This document shows, piece by piece, positions 1-41,300 of a stretch of 64,000 nt of DNA. This DNA is from Paramacrobiotus metropolitanus (taxonomy: Eukaryota > Tardigrada > Eutardigrada > Parachela > Macrobiotidae). The notes below the pieces were generated by a model, which worked only from the letters and a program-made list of their open reading frames with translations, was not told where the DNA came from and made no database searches. How positions within the stretch are numbered: the first letter of the stretch is position 1; every line of letters starts with the position of its first letter. Location: the NCBI RefSeq assembly GCF_019649055.1, contig NW_026570236.1:434001-498000 (forward strand). The letters run 5' to 3'. The position numbers and the translations under genes were made by a program.

Positions 1-530
1 TCATTAAGAATGAAAGTTACTGTTACTACTATGTAATTTAGCAAGTTGTGACAGTAAGTAATTACTAATTAGCATCCGTACTACACACTAACATTTATAA
101 TTATGGAGAAAAATTTTATTACTGTACATAAAGTAAAAAATTGCAAAACTTTTATACAGTGCAGTTTAAAGCATGACACGTCAGTTCACTGAACCATCAT
201 ATTGGAACCGGTTTGGTTAGCTTTTGTTTCTCTGCATTTCGAAATTCTTCTCCGAAGTTTCTCCTGTCTGCTTGCAGTTCATCTTGATACTGTTTCTGGT
301 TATCTGACAGCTCCACAAGCGGTTTCTTCGTTCTTTATTGGCTTTTCAGCAGCTAGCAACTTGGCAGTGCATTTTTGGGAACGATTGTTCATTTGTCTAA
401 ACTCATAGCCTCCGAGGAAATTGTTTGCTCGTTTAATCGGTGTTGAACAGGCATTTAGTCATCGACTTCCTGTGTGTAACGCTGCAGTTTTGGAGTGTTT
501 AGTGTCCAGTTCTGTACCGCTAATTAAACC
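1..530. other. Upstream intergenic region of the reductase gene
   Basis: AT-rich sequence with no convincing coding exon. The only open frames are short and lack splice signals or protein-like composition. The last roughly 100 bases are the presumed promoter and 5' untranslated region of the reductase gene; I see no clear TATA box. Confidence 0.4.
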
Positions 531-1898
531 ATGTCTTCCGAAAAGCTGAACCTGGTTGTCTTCCTGGGAAGTGTTCGCCAAGGACGCCTGGCGGACCGTG
601 TGGGGAAATTTATTCGCAAGCAGCTGGAAAGTCGCGGCCATCGTGTGACCATTCTCGGTAAATGACGCGGTCGTGGCCGTAGGTTTTACGGAGTTTGCAG
701 AGGTTGCGCCAGGTTAAATGTGATACATTTACAATTGCTGTTAAACCAAGAATTATTTTGGAAGCAATCATCGTAATTATCATGGTTCATGGTTCCTGAT
801 TTCTTTGATAAATTTATTGATTAATTTTAAAATAACATTGTGTAGATCCTTTGGAACTGAAGCTGGGGGAAGTGCACCAGCCTCTGCATTTTTATCGCAA
901 TCCGGCCGAAGCCCCGGAGATTTTACGTACGGTGAATAAAACGATTCAGGATGCTGATGCCTTCGTTGCCGTGGCGGCGGAGTACAATTCGGCCATTTCG
1001 CCGTCGTTGTGCTCTATTATGGATCATTTTCCACCGGCATCCTATTCTTGGCGCCCGAGTTGCATTGTCACGTATTCAATGGGTGAGCAGAAGCGTTCGT
1101 ACAGTTTTTAAATCGCGATCCATAAGTCATAACGTTAGGACGATGACGCAGCAAAATTGGAATTAGCACTGCTGTTTGTGCATTAAAAATTGTGATCGGG
1201 TTTTTTTGTCGTTGATAATTTTTTTGAATTTATCAGACGGTTGATTTCACCGATGATAACTGAATTAACGAACGTTTAGGTAATTACGGAGGTATTCGTG
1301 CGGCCATGCAGTTGCGGGAATTTCTTTCGGAATTGACAACTGTTCATATGCCCAGTATGGTTGGTAAGTTCGCGACTGCTGAATCAGTTTTACGGATCCG
1401 GTATCGGCCTCATTTTTCACTCGTTGGTCATTTGCATAACATGTTGCTCGAAAATTTACGCAGATTTCAGCCGAAATGTAATTGTCCTTAATCTGCAGCG
1501 TTTTAGCAAAACATGTGTATGATCACTTTGGCAAACCAGTCCAAAAATTGCTTTGTATTTATTTTGCTGCACATGCCAGTTTTCATCGAATTATGGAGGA
1601 TGAATACTGATTCTGAAAGATGGCATCAGTAAATTAGGCTTCGTGTGCTTGCATTAATTTTGAGATACTATATTTAAAGGATAATTATACCCGTAATTTA
1701 TAAAATGAAAGTGAAATGGCTTGTTGTATTGAATTTTGTGTCTTTTTATCAGTGATTTCGAAGGCTCATGAGCGCCTGACGGATGATGGAGAACCAACGG
1801 GTGAAGGCGTGCAGCTTCTGCCCAAAGCAGCAGCGGATATGATTAATCAGCTGGAGTGGTACGCTGCGGCACTCAAGAATCATCGCGCGGTAGGTTGA
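531..1898 (+). CDS. NADPH-dependent FMN reductase / quinone reductase (flavodoxin-like fold)
   Basis: Four exons: 531-657, 846-1082, 1280-1363 and 1753-1898, all with GT-AG introns and consistent phase, giving about 197 residues, the usual size of the small FMN-reductase family (yeast Lot6, bacterial ChrR/SsuE relatives). These cytosolic flavoproteins bind FMN and use NAD(P)H to reduce quinones, flavins or metals. Near the N-terminus is a hydrophobic strand followed by GSVRQGR (residues about 12-18), the phosphate-binding loop of this fold. EYNSAISPSLCSIMDHF at about residues 91-107 corresponds to the family's E-Y-N-x-x-x-P-x-x-L-K-N-x-x-D motif. YSMGNYGG at the second splice junction matches the second FMN-contacting loop. 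The start has a good context (aaaccATG). It lies upstream of three ABCC transporters on the same strand but about 1.45 kb away, so independent transcription is expected. The substrate cannot be read from sequence. Confidence 0.88.
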
Positions 1899-3348
1899 TT
1901 GAAAAATGATTTAATACTGGAACTTGCTCGTGCTCGAAGAGGAGTTGACCCAGACTGGTTTAATTTGTAAGCTCTCCAGCTTACTTACTTTCAAAAAGTT
2001 TTTAGAATGCGTGTGGATTTTCTTGGATTTGGTGTCACGTTCTTGTGGAATTGTTTGTGTGATTAATTAATGCAGTTCTTTAATTCCACCTTACAACCGG
2101 TGTGAGAATTTCAGCCCGAAATTTTTTAAGGCTTTTTTAAATAGTTTACACCCGTATCAATCTGTTTTCTTTAGTTCACATTTTTTTTCGGAGGTAGCTG
2201 TAGCAGCGTTTCTGTATGTACATACGTTTTTCCTTCTGGAAAGTTCTAACTCTTGCTTGTTTTCCTGGAGTTTGCTATTTTAATTTTGTTTTCAGATATG
2301 ATTTGGTGGGTACATAGTCACTTTAGCTAAACAAACAGAGATACGGAACTGTATAGTTTGTTTTGAAGCTAACGAGCGGCATTGAATGTTATGTAGAGTG
2401 GATGTCCGAAGATCGAACCATTCCGATAAAGAGGTCTTCCGATGAGAGTTCGCTCTGATTCAATTTGGTAGCTTATTTATGAATGTTGCTTGAACTTGCT
2501 TCTATGTACGGTTTCGCTTCCGGTGATGGAATTTTAGTAACAAATTTTTTATAGCCATGACAGTATGCGCTTGCTGGGGTGATGATTTAGATTGCTTTAT
2601 TAAATTAATATATATTACAATAAATAAGTTGTTGTTGGAGCTAATATAATATGTTGGTGCTTGCTGGGTTAAGGTGTGTTTGACAAAGTCTGATTTCCCG
2701 GTTCTTCCGCGGTTTTTTTAGCCAATGACAAGTTGTGCTGACCGCAAATAAATATAGCGAAAGTATTTGTGATTCGTACCGTAACTCGCACTATTTTGTC
2801 ACTAGATGCAATAAATCGCACTGATTGACAAATTCAATGTGAAAAATATGGAAAATTTACAGATTTTCAGTAGATATTAGTAAATGTTCGTTTTTCGTTT
2901 TGGTTCTGACTACGCACATTGTTATACAGGATTGCCGGTGGGAAAGAATAATTTAATCATATATGCAAAATTACAACACATGCAGTAAAATTTCAACGAG
3001 AATAGCATTTGTTTTCTCGTTGTTAGGATAGTACCTTCTTACACAATTTCTCGGAGTTTCTTAATTTTGCTAATTTATTGCTGGTCCGCTGTCTGGAAAT
3101 TAAGAAAACGTAAGAACTTTTGAATTCTGTAAGAAACGAATATCAGGAAACACAACCGTCGCGAAATCGTTGCGTTATTCATTTTCAAAACACTAATGCT
3201 GCAAATAGAAGTACTGACAGTGTAATTCACGCTTACGACACTCAGGATCGATATGATCTTGGGTTTTCTTGGCTGTTAATTATTACTCTGTTAAAGTGTG
3301 TTTTTTCGTTTTTTGTCAACGCACAGTGGATTTTCCTGCCAACAAGCC
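1899..3348. other. Intergenic region between the reductase and the first ABCC gene
   Basis: About 1.45 kb of AT-rich DNA. It must hold the 3' end of the reductase transcript and the promoter of the first transporter, but I recognise no gene, RNA gene or mobile element. The frame open through 3120-3368 is low-complexity and overlaps the real first ABCC exon in another frame. Confidence 0.4.
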
Positions 3349-12480
<9,132 letters not shown>

Positions 12481-14103
12481 AAATCGAGCTAAACCAGCAT
12501 ACTGACAGGTTACACATCTATCTGACAACTGTATTTTACCGGACGCCAAAAACACGAAAAGTAGAAGAATTATATTGACAGCATGACAATCTTGGATGCA
12601 GCGTATCACTGCAAGATAATCAATGTGATATATTCTTTTTACATTTTGCGAATTATGCATCTGTTAAGTTTTTTGTGAAGTTTTCTTTTTAAATCATCGA
12701 AGTAAAACTATTTATTGCATGCAAAATTGAGTACGTTAGCGTTTGAACGCTTTGAACGTACGAATGCGCTCACATTCCATTAAATTATATCGGCTACAGT
12801 TCACTCAGAATGTGATGCTGCTTGTGTAGCCGCTGCAGTGACGTCACAGCGGAATACAAAAGTGTAATTGTAACATGCCGGCCACTACCTTCGATATTTT
12901 CTTTTCCTCCTGTTTTTAATCCACCGCCATCATCAAAATTCATGCGGTATACGACTTCCTTTATTTTTCTTTGCTCTACATATTTTTGCTACATATTTGC
13001 ACGAAAGATTTCGGGTATATCCGAGATTGCAAAATGTGCTCGCAGCTTACAGCGATCTAGAAAGTTGATGCCAATAATTATTTTAGCAGTGCAAAAAGCA
13101 AAATTTGGCCACAGAATAACTTTTCTGTGTGCAAATAAACTACTGCACTGTACAAGTTTTGAGTTTTGCATCAGTATATCTATCGTGCATATACCGTTAG
13201 ATAATATATGGGTCACGACTAACCACGACATAGGTTTTTAAATTTTCGACGGATCGTCTGAATCCTCCAGTCACAAATTACCTAGTTTAAGCGAGACACC
13301 ATAATTTATGCTTTCTGCAGTCGTAACACCGTGAGTTTCACCATTTACAAACAGTTCCTTATCGAAACTTTTATGAGAAATAAGCGGTTCTGACGGAAAT
13401 TAAGCAGTACTCGATTGTGACGCTAAACTTAAAACAAAATCCCATCTGCGGTAATTGACCGGTAAACACGGTAATCGTGGTCCGCGTGAAGAACGTAGCG
13501 TCGGGAAAGGTTGTCTACCGCCGAGTGAATGGTAGTGCCACAAGGTATTACACCGAATGCACGGTTCTTCGCGAAATACAGAAGGTTCCGAACCGAGTAA
13601 AACGTTGTCAAGGGCCGTTGTATGCATATGCAGATACATGCCGGATTTGAAAACAAGGGGCAGTTTTCTCGATATCAAAGAGGACCTTTCGCTGCGATTT
13701 TCGCTTTTCCACAACATTACGAACCTAACCGCAAAATATTTGTAGATTAACTGATTAAGCGATCCAGGCATCGAACAGGTTTAGTAGTGTCCGGACGCGC
13801 TAATTGATTGTCTGGCAGGTGACGAAACGCTGCTGGCAGTTTTACAATTTTACAACTGGTCCAAATCGAAATAGGGCGGTCAGAAGCCGGATATCGGCGT
13901 ATGCCAACGATAAAATTCGGGATGCTAGCCAGTTTGGATTATAATATTTCGATATGGTCAAGCGGAGTGTTGTTCGTTGGTGCATCTTGCCACTAATGAA
14001 CAAGCCGAAGTCATAATTTTGTTATGGAATGATGCTGCCGATCATGATTTGCAAGTCCGTTTAAACTAATCGTTCCCTGTGAATTAGCAAATTCCCTTAG
14101 AAA
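12481..14103. other. Intergenic region between ABCC copies 1 and 2
   Basis: About 1.6 kb. Most is AT-rich and featureless. A richer block at 13400-13771 is open on both strands (minus strand 123 codons; plus strand 13459-13650 without ATG) but resembles nothing I know. The final 280 bases include a block conserved upstream of ABCC copy 3, listed separately. Confidence 0.4.
13829..13925 (+). promoter_or_regulatory. Conserved upstream block of ABCC copy 2
   Basis: The block reads GCTGCTGG-AGTTT, then CCAAA-GAAATAGGGCG (13861-13877), then a TATGCCA-CG motif and GGGAT. The same words in the same order and similar spacing occur at 25779-25861 ahead of copy 3. It ends about 180 bases before the copy 2 start codon (about 130 for copy 3). 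It may be a shared promoter or simply undiverged duplicated sequence. Confidence 0.35.
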
Positions 14104-24689
<10,586 letters not shown>

Positions 24690-24691
24690 TC

Positions 24692-25037
24692 GACACACAT
24701 GATATTACTTCTCATTTTTTTTACTTCTTTCATAAATTACAGTATGAATGCCTCTGATAATGGCGAGTGATTCGGCATTTGGTGAAGTATTAGAACGAAA
24801 AGAAAACATTTAAACGAATACTGTACATTTAAAAATCGATGTATCATGTCAGGACCAATTCTGGACACACATGATATTACTTCTCATTTTTTTTACTTCT
24901 TTCATAAATTACAGTATGAATGCCTCTGATAATGGCGAGTGATTCGGCATTTGGTGAAGTATTAGAACGAAAAGAAAACATTTAAACGAATACTGTACAT
25001 TTAAAAATCGATGTATCATGTCAGGACCAATTCTGGA
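24692..25037. repeat. Perfect 172-base tandem duplication in the ABCC copy 2 3' region
   Basis: Unit 1 is 24692-24863 and unit 2 is 24864-25035, with two further matching bases. I compared them by eye and found no difference, including an eight-T run. It begins three bases after the stop codon, so it lies in the 3' untranslated region or just past it. Either a very recent duplication or an assembly stutter. Confidence 0.9.
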
Positions 25038-25778
25038 AGCTAGAAGTTTGCTCAATATGCGATCGACCACAAGATTGTGCGGAATCACATCTGTCATTAA
25101 TTATGATGAGCAAAATGTGAACAAAAGAAACGTTAAAACCCAAATTTCTGGCGTAGCATTAAGGACTGCTCAGTTCACTTTATCTCTGACATGTTGTGGA
25201 ATATAAATTCTGCCATACATAATTTCGGTATTTTAAATGATTAGAAAATTTATCTGTACTTTTTGCAACAAAGTCAGCCTAAAGAATTTTGTTTTACGGT
25301 TTTAAATTTTTTATGTGAAGTTCTTGAAATTTCATGGTGTACAATTGTGTGCTGGCTTTCGCATACTTTTTCAGTGAATTTTATACCGTCTTCTTGTTGT
25401 AAACACCACAATACCCTTCACCCGAAGAATGCATCTAACGTTAGTCATGTCGCCGCTGGGTGTCACGTCGCGGCAAAAGTGGATCTTTTTTGAACAATAA
25501 GAGCAGGAAAATTTTTTTACAATCTTACAACAATAAGCCAACCGCTTGCTACAAGGCATAATTCCGCACAAATGTTGCTACCCATTGCAGATATTGTATG
25601 CTACAGTACAGCCACAATCACACTAAAATTTTTAGTTGCAATTTTTGCAGTGCGAAAGTTGCTGCTGGCTACATTAGATGTTTAGCCTTTAGCCAATAGC
25701 GCGTACAAGACTGCGATCGAGACATCGGAAGACTATACTGAGTTTAAGCATGGATGGCGATCTAACTGGTGTATGTGG

Positions 25779-25861
25779 GCTGCTGGAAGTTTACCACACA
25801 CCAAAATGAAATAGGGCGCACGAAGAGACAAATGGACACCGGTATATGCCAGCGCCGGGAT
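25779..25861 (+). promoter_or_regulatory. Conserved upstream block of ABCC copy 3
   Basis: Partner of the block at 13829-13925. Shared words are GCTGCTGG-AGTTT, CCAAA-TGAAATAGGGCG (25801-25818), TATGCCAGCG and GGGAT. It ends about 130 bases before the start codon at 25989. No match was found ahead of copy 1. Confidence 0.35.
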
Positions 25862-25988
25862 ATCGTCCCTTTCTGGTTTTGATATTCCTGATCAGAAAGT
25901 GCTTGTTTTGGCGGTTTGATTTATGGCGGGAACGACAATCATATTAACAGTAAACTGCATATATCCGTAATTGGAGAACTGTGCAAAA

Positions 25989-35138
<9,150 letters not shown>

Positions 35139-35920
35139 TTTATTTTTCGCATTGTGAATTGTTGGTTTTGTTGGGTTTGTTCTGATTCGTGATTAAATAT
35201 TTCGCTGCTAGCTGCGCCTGATGATAAATATGGTACCGGCATTTAGCAAAGTATTAAATTCGTTACAAAGGTCAAACTGAACACCATTCCCGTTTGAAAT
35301 GTACACATTATCTATGTTTTTTGTTTATGAGGCTAAGTAGTAGACACAATTTGGCATACTAAAGGTCATAAGAGGAGAAGTAACTGGTAAGCTTGTCACC
35401 CAATAAATAAGCAGCACATAGGTTTCACGAAAAATTATGACTATCGAGATCCTTGTGTCTTACGCTGGACGGAAAAGATATTATAGTGCTACAATCTGCT
35501 GCGTTATTATACTACTGTAAAAATACAATGTACTTTACTACAGTATTTTAAAATGCTGCGCAGTTTGCCAGATAGTACGTTGTCGTATATCTGTAATATG
35601 CTCAGGCGAAATCTATTAGCAGGTATTCACAACTCACTTAGATTTTGTGATCAAGATCATTTTACGCTGTGCACTTTTGCGTTTTGCTCTGTCATCCGAG
35701 TCTCAAGCTGCAAGCGTTTACGCTACCTACCGACAGCAATTAGTATTTGCGTATTACATATAAGCGAGTCGTTTAAATTGCGCATTACCGCTTTGTGGAT
35801 GCAGTTATTTGAACATGTCCTGATGCCAATAAGAAACCTATCAGAACACCAACATTCTTTAGCAGTCTGATATTATTGTCATTTAATTGGACGGCATTGG
35901 CCTTCTCCTGATTGCTTACC
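35139..35920. other. Intergenic region between ABCC copy 3 and the sulfotransferase-like gene
   Basis: About 780 bases. A possible polyadenylation signal AATAAA lies near 35403. The frame at 35553-35870 has no splice context and no recognisable composition; I see no gene here. Confidence 0.4.
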
Positions 35921-37876
35921 ATGCACAAGGCCCAGTATGATCTTGCTGCGGAACGGTTCGATTTGGAAAAATAATCAAAGAGTTCGTGCAAGCCAACGAA
36001 GTGCACCAGAAGACGTTTGTCGGACAACCTGGATTTCTGTAAATAAGAGAATTCGTTTACCCTGTGTTTGAACATTGCAATAGAAACGGTGAATAACAGT
36101 TATCACGTTAGCAGAACCAAATGGTATGGAACAAACGTGGTATACCCGATGTCGCTCGCCCTGCCGGATTTCCCAACATTCCAGGCACAGGAAGGCGATA
36201 CCGTGATCTGTGGCGTCGCTAAATCAGGTAAATATATTGCTACTTCTCTATTTATTTTTATTTAATAAGCTTATTACTTTGTATACAGTAATTATGAAAG
36301 CGTTAAACATAATCTTTAATAAATTTACCAAATTAATCATCGGTTTCAGTTATTCCGCACAGCCTTATACATAAGATAATAAGCCTTACGGTACATGACT
36401 ACATGCTATATTAAAATGTATTATCAGAATATTATTTAGAGCTATGTTGAGTCACAGCCTGCCCTACGATACATATAACTGATTGCACAGATGTAAGTTA
36501 TGTATTTGATTATTCTCTTGTGAGTTTGGTTAGCCAACTTAATGCACTGAAGATCCAACAGGTGCATCGCGAGTCTGTGCCAACGTTGGAAGTATATTAC
36601 ACGCTGAAGATCCGCAGTGGTTGTATCAAGCACCGGATTTACAGCAAAAGATACCCTGGCTGGATTTCTGCACGGCCGTTAACAAAGAGGGACCGCGCGG
36701 CCTGGAGCAAGTCAATACAATGACGGGACCGCGAGCGTATTGGACGCGAGTCAGTTATGAAGGCCTGCCGCCAACCTGTCGCACCAAAGCTAAAGTAAGA
36801 ATTATGTTATTTAAATTTATGAAAATTTCCTCGTATCTGTATAATCAAAATATTGACATTCGCCAAATTATACTGATGAAGCGGTTTTACGCGGAATAAG
36901 CAACTTAATTAAGCAAGTTATTAAGTATAGAAAGATACTGTATGAAGATAATCGGTGGTGGTGTTTTAGATAGTTTACCACCTCAGACATCCCAAAGATA
37001 CCGTGGTGACACTGTATCATCACTACAAAGCCAGAGAAAAGTTCACACGATTCGCCGGTACCGTGAGTGACCTTGTCGAAGCATTGGTGACCGATGAAAT
37101 AACTTCCGGACCCTGGTTCACGCACATGCTGTCTTACTGGAGAAATCGTGACAACAACATGTTAATGGTTTCCTTTGAGGATTTCTCCCAGGTAGAGTAC
37201 AACCACTAGTACTTGCTTCGGAGCGGAACAAATATAATTATAATTTATATGTGATTCGCTTGTTGTTGCAATCTGATACACAAACCGCTGACTGCCTTTT
37301 ATTTCATTTTACCTTATTAAGTATAAATTGCGATCGAGGTTTGCAAAAACAGTGGTATAGACGTTATTTTATTAGGAAAAAATGAGCATAAGATTTTTAC
37401 GGAACTTTTCAAATGGAACAGTACGTTGTCACTGCAGGACACAACCGGTTCCATACGAAAACTGGCCCAGTTCCTGCAATTGCATCTGACGGACAGTCAG
37501 GTGGAACGCATCGCTTTTGACTGCCATTTCGATCAGATGCGGAAAAATGAACACTGTAATCACTGCAAAAACGCGGCAGCGGGAGAGATTAAGATTTTCA
37601 ACAATGTTCTTCCGATTATGCGATCCGGTAAGTTCGATACATACATACAGAGTACGTAATTTACGAGTATATATATATTTATATATATGCAAAATGATAT
37701 GTCCAGCAACTACATTTTGTTTATTGTTTCAGGAAAAGTGGGTGGGTGGCGAGAACATCTTAGTCAAGAAGACAACCAAAAAGATAAATCAGTGGATGTT
37801 ACGAAATTTAGAGAATCCAGAATTAGCCGAACTGGCCAAAGCGTTTCCGGCAACATTCGCCGTGGACGAATGTTAA
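35921..37876 (+). CDS. Cytosolic sulfotransferase-like protein, catalytic residues altered
   Basis: Six exons: 35921-36038, 36100-36227, 36562-36794, 36970-37191, 37438-37627 and 37733-37876. SULT enzymes move sulfate from PAPS to small alcohols, phenols or amines in the cytosol. Seen: GDTVICGVAKSG (PAPS 5'-phosphate loop, but followed by GAS rather than TTW), IVYHLRHPKDTVVTLYHHYK (3'-phosphate site), SGPWFTHMLSYW, MLMVSFEDF, and GKVGGW (family RKGxxGDW). In the stretch aligning with PRLLKTHLP of human SULT1A1, this protein has PRAYWTRVS, so the catalytic His appears to be Arg. Two single-letter runs break frame: five As at 35967-35971 (six expected) and five As at 37778-37782 (four expected). 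With both corrected, all six exons join in phase, from MHKAQYDLAAERFDLEK to a typical C-terminus (INQWMLRNLENPELAEL). It is either an expressed divergent or inactive relative, or an early pseudogene. Confidence 0.75.
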
Positions 37877-38367
37877 AGCCAGCGACGACCCATTTCTTTA
37901 CCGCTTTTGTAATAATTTGTAAAGCTCGAAAAGTGAATAACATTAAATTTGCAGTTAAAACTTGCTGTTCGATACAGCGAACTGCTCATGTAGCCAGCAT
38001 TTTGTGGTTTTCCAAAATTACCAATTGCAAACGAAAATCGGATTTTTCCTCGAGGGATAAGATGATTAATCGTTTGATGGTGTTCATGACCTTCATCTGA
38101 CAAAACTCACGTGAAGCGCATGAGCTCACGTGACAACTTTTCCACAGCTGTGCTTCAACAAAAAATACGCAACAAAACCGGAAAATCCTGAAACAACACA
38201 GCCAAAAAATATGAACAAATTTACTAATTAATACTATTCCAATCTCGCAAGGAATCATACTAAGAGTGCGTTTAAAAAATCTGAATCATTTGAAGTAGTA
38301 TGCATCAAGGCAGGCATATCGTTAATGCCGAATAAAAGTATGGTAAAAATCTACGGTAAGAGTGCGT
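37877..38367. other. Convergent intergenic region
   Basis: About 490 bases between the 3' ends of the sulfotransferase-like gene (+) and the ankyrin gene (-). A 17-base word TAAGAGTGCGTTTAAAA occurs at 38261-38277 and again at 38357-38373, the second overlapping the ankyrin stop codon. No gene seen. Confidence 0.4.
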
Positions 38368-41300
38368 TTAAAACACCACGTGCGCCAACGTATCAAATGC
38401 CTTTTCACACTGCAGTTCGGCTTGCATCACACTGGGCAGCTGTCGCTCGACTTCCTCGCCACTCAACCGCTTCCACCGCAGCAGATCATTCACCCTTCCC
38501 ATACACAGGTTCTTCAGGGAGAGGAAAATCGCGGGAAAGGGCTGCGCATGCCACGGCATCCGGATAAACGAGTAGAACTGCCGCATCACCGGCATCCACT
38601 TGTAACTGGCTCCGGTGGAGCGCACCAGGACCTCAATCAGATGGGTGGTCCGCATGGCATCCCGCAGATAGGCGTCTTTAGGCGGAACCCCCGCCTGGGC
38701 GTGCAGGTACGTGTAGGGATCGACATAGCGAATCCGGCTGGGATCCTCCAGATCCAACGGCAGCCGATCTCCCAGGAGGTAAGCTAAGGAGGCCAGTGTC
38801 AGATAGGAGCGCGAGGCAGCCAGGGAGATGAGGATATCCTGCTTGGGATACGGTGCACCCAGGCTGATGGCCAGCTGGATGAGGGGGACGCATTCCGTGA
38901 AGACCTGGTCGAAGGTGGGAGAGTACCGCATCGGTTCGGTGGCGGGGCCTTGTCGCAGCCATTTATGCTCGCAGGAGCCGAGCAACCTGTGTGAGAAAAC
39001 AAGTAAGCAGCGCAAACGAAAATCACCACCATATCGAATAAATACGGATGCAACTAGCGAAAACGTTATCATTAGATACGATGTAAATGCAGCCCAATGA
39101 CACTGATTTACAGAGCAACCGTCTGATTTTTCAAATTAATAATTAACTAGTCCTTTTTTTATTTCAGTCAGCGATTTTCACTCCCTTGTCAGCATTTCAG
39201 GAAACCTAACTGATGTAATAAATTTACACTATTTTTTTAGCGGCAGATATTCAAAGAGCAATTTTCGAAGCCAGTCAAGATAAGTGTTTTGTAAATGTTT
39301 AAGCCAGTAATTGTGTAGTTAAATGTGCCAGCCCGTCCAGAAATAAGAACAACAGTATTAAGCGGGAAAAATCAAACAGGACGGGTTTCACCCAAACGAA
39401 ATGCGACAGTTGCACCACCTGGCAACCGACCAGTTGAGTTAGAGGTACTTTGAGTATGGCCATTGCACTACGAAAATATGTAATAACTCTGTAACTCTAC
39501 CCATTCTACCTGTTTCACGTAAACTTCTGCTCGTATTTCTGGATGGGCTTGCAATGCACTTAGCATATCAAGAAAGCAGCTACAAAACTTAACCCACAAC
39601 GCACGTCGGAAGGCTGTACGACAGGGGCGTCCGCAGCTGCACTAGCAAACCCGGTGTCCGCTCCACGAGCAGCTTAAGCATCTGGCAGAAGTGCATGGTC
39701 TCCTTCAGGTCCACGATGGAAATCACATCCGGCTGCGTAATCCCGTGGATGGCCTCCACCTGGACGTCCACCCGCGTCCCGGCATCCAGCAGCAACGTGG
39801 CCATGGCGGTGTAGGCCATCTCCTCGCCGTCCCGCAGCAGCCAATAGGCGCGCAGTGCCGTCGACAGGGGATAGACAATGTGCGTGACATCGTGGAAGGG
39901 CAGTCCGTCCACGTAGCTGCGGCGATTGGGGTCGGCGTGGTGCTTTTGCAGGAGGTAACGGACGAAATCAACGTTCTTGGCCACCACTGCGTCGTGGAGG
40001 GGCGTAACGCGTTCGAATCCATTGATTACCATGTAGTCATTGACCGACACCTGAAATTAACGAAAAGAATGGTTACGGCTAGATCTCTCGACCAACACTT
40101 GTGGAAATATCGATGCGCACAAACAACCGATCCTCACAATGCTCACAAAAAATTAAAACTGTCTGAATTGAGATATAAGCAGTTTGAGCAGTTCAAAGCT
40201 GAGACACAACACATATTTTGCACATTCACCTTAACCATAAGGTGATACTTGAAACTTAGAACAATAAGGAAAACAGAAAAACAATCGGCTAACTAATCCA
40301 TCTCGAATACAGTGAAAAGCGGTTACTGTTAAAAACGAACTAGTTTTTGTTTAACAAGTCCGCTCAAAATTCTGATAAGACGGTGTTTACTGTCAAGGGA
40401 AGCCGGTCAGCCCGGAACGGTTAATATTATTTTAAAGGCACAAAATCATACTGAATGAACATTTGCCCTCTGTGAGCCAATCTACGGGTAAAAAAGTTAT
40501 GCCAAAATTAAGTCGCGTGTTCAAGAAAAGAACATATAAGTCAGATGTACGCCAACTACTCGGACAAAACCAGAAAGTTTCAACTGAATTGTTAAAAATC
40601 GCAAATTACACCTAGAGATTACGATGGCAAATATCCGTATTAAATTTTTACTGTTGCATATTACTTGAAGAATGTTCTCGAAATTTACTGCACTTTCCGA
40701 TTGTCTTACCTTCCCGCTGGCCAAAAGCAAATCCACCAAGAAATAATCCCTCGGGAGCGGTCCAGTCGGTCGCCGTCTGATAATACGGGCAAAAACATAA
40801 CAACAGTGCAATTTACTCCATTTCTCTACCACAGTGGGATCCAGTTTCGCTTCCGCCATATCGTACTCAATCCCTTCACTGAATCCCATAACCATGTCAT
40901 GATCCTGCACGCACTGCACGAAGTCATTCCCTTCCAAGTTGCTTGTCAACAGCGCCTAGAAAATTCCAACCGAACAGTTCGCACTGCAGTCACAACGCCA
41001 AAATCAGAGAGAAAGGTGAAGAAATCAATATTTCATCAAACACCTGTTTACAGGCTCATTTTGCAATCATGCAGAAGACTTTCCAGGTAATCGTTATTAG
41101 CGCGTGCATAACCACAGTCAACAAGATTTAAATATTTTCAGCCACAGGCAAAAAAATTGTAGCAAAGCAATATCGCCCACGATTCAATCAATTCACTTGA
41201 CCTAAACCTTAAACTTAAACTAGATTCTAACGGTTTTAGACCGTTTTGGAAATGACTCGAAACGAAATCGAATAAAAACGAGATTTCAAATTAGAACAAA

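Larger units (their letters stand above)
24690..25988. other. Intergenic region between ABCC copies 2 and 3
   Basis: About 1.3 kb without a supported gene. It starts with a perfect 172-base tandem duplication directly after the copy 2 stop codon, and its last 200 bases hold the block shared with the copy 2 promoter. The 76- and 66-codon open frames in the middle look random. Confidence 0.4.

Noticed and set aside
202-408. 68-codon open frame near the left edge
   Set aside because: No splice context or recognisable composition, and upstream of a clear gene; likely chance.
35553-35870. 105-codon frame between ABCC copy 3 and the sulfotransferase-like gene
   Set aside because: No homology pattern, no splice sites joining it to a neighbour, and composition like flanking intergenic DNA.
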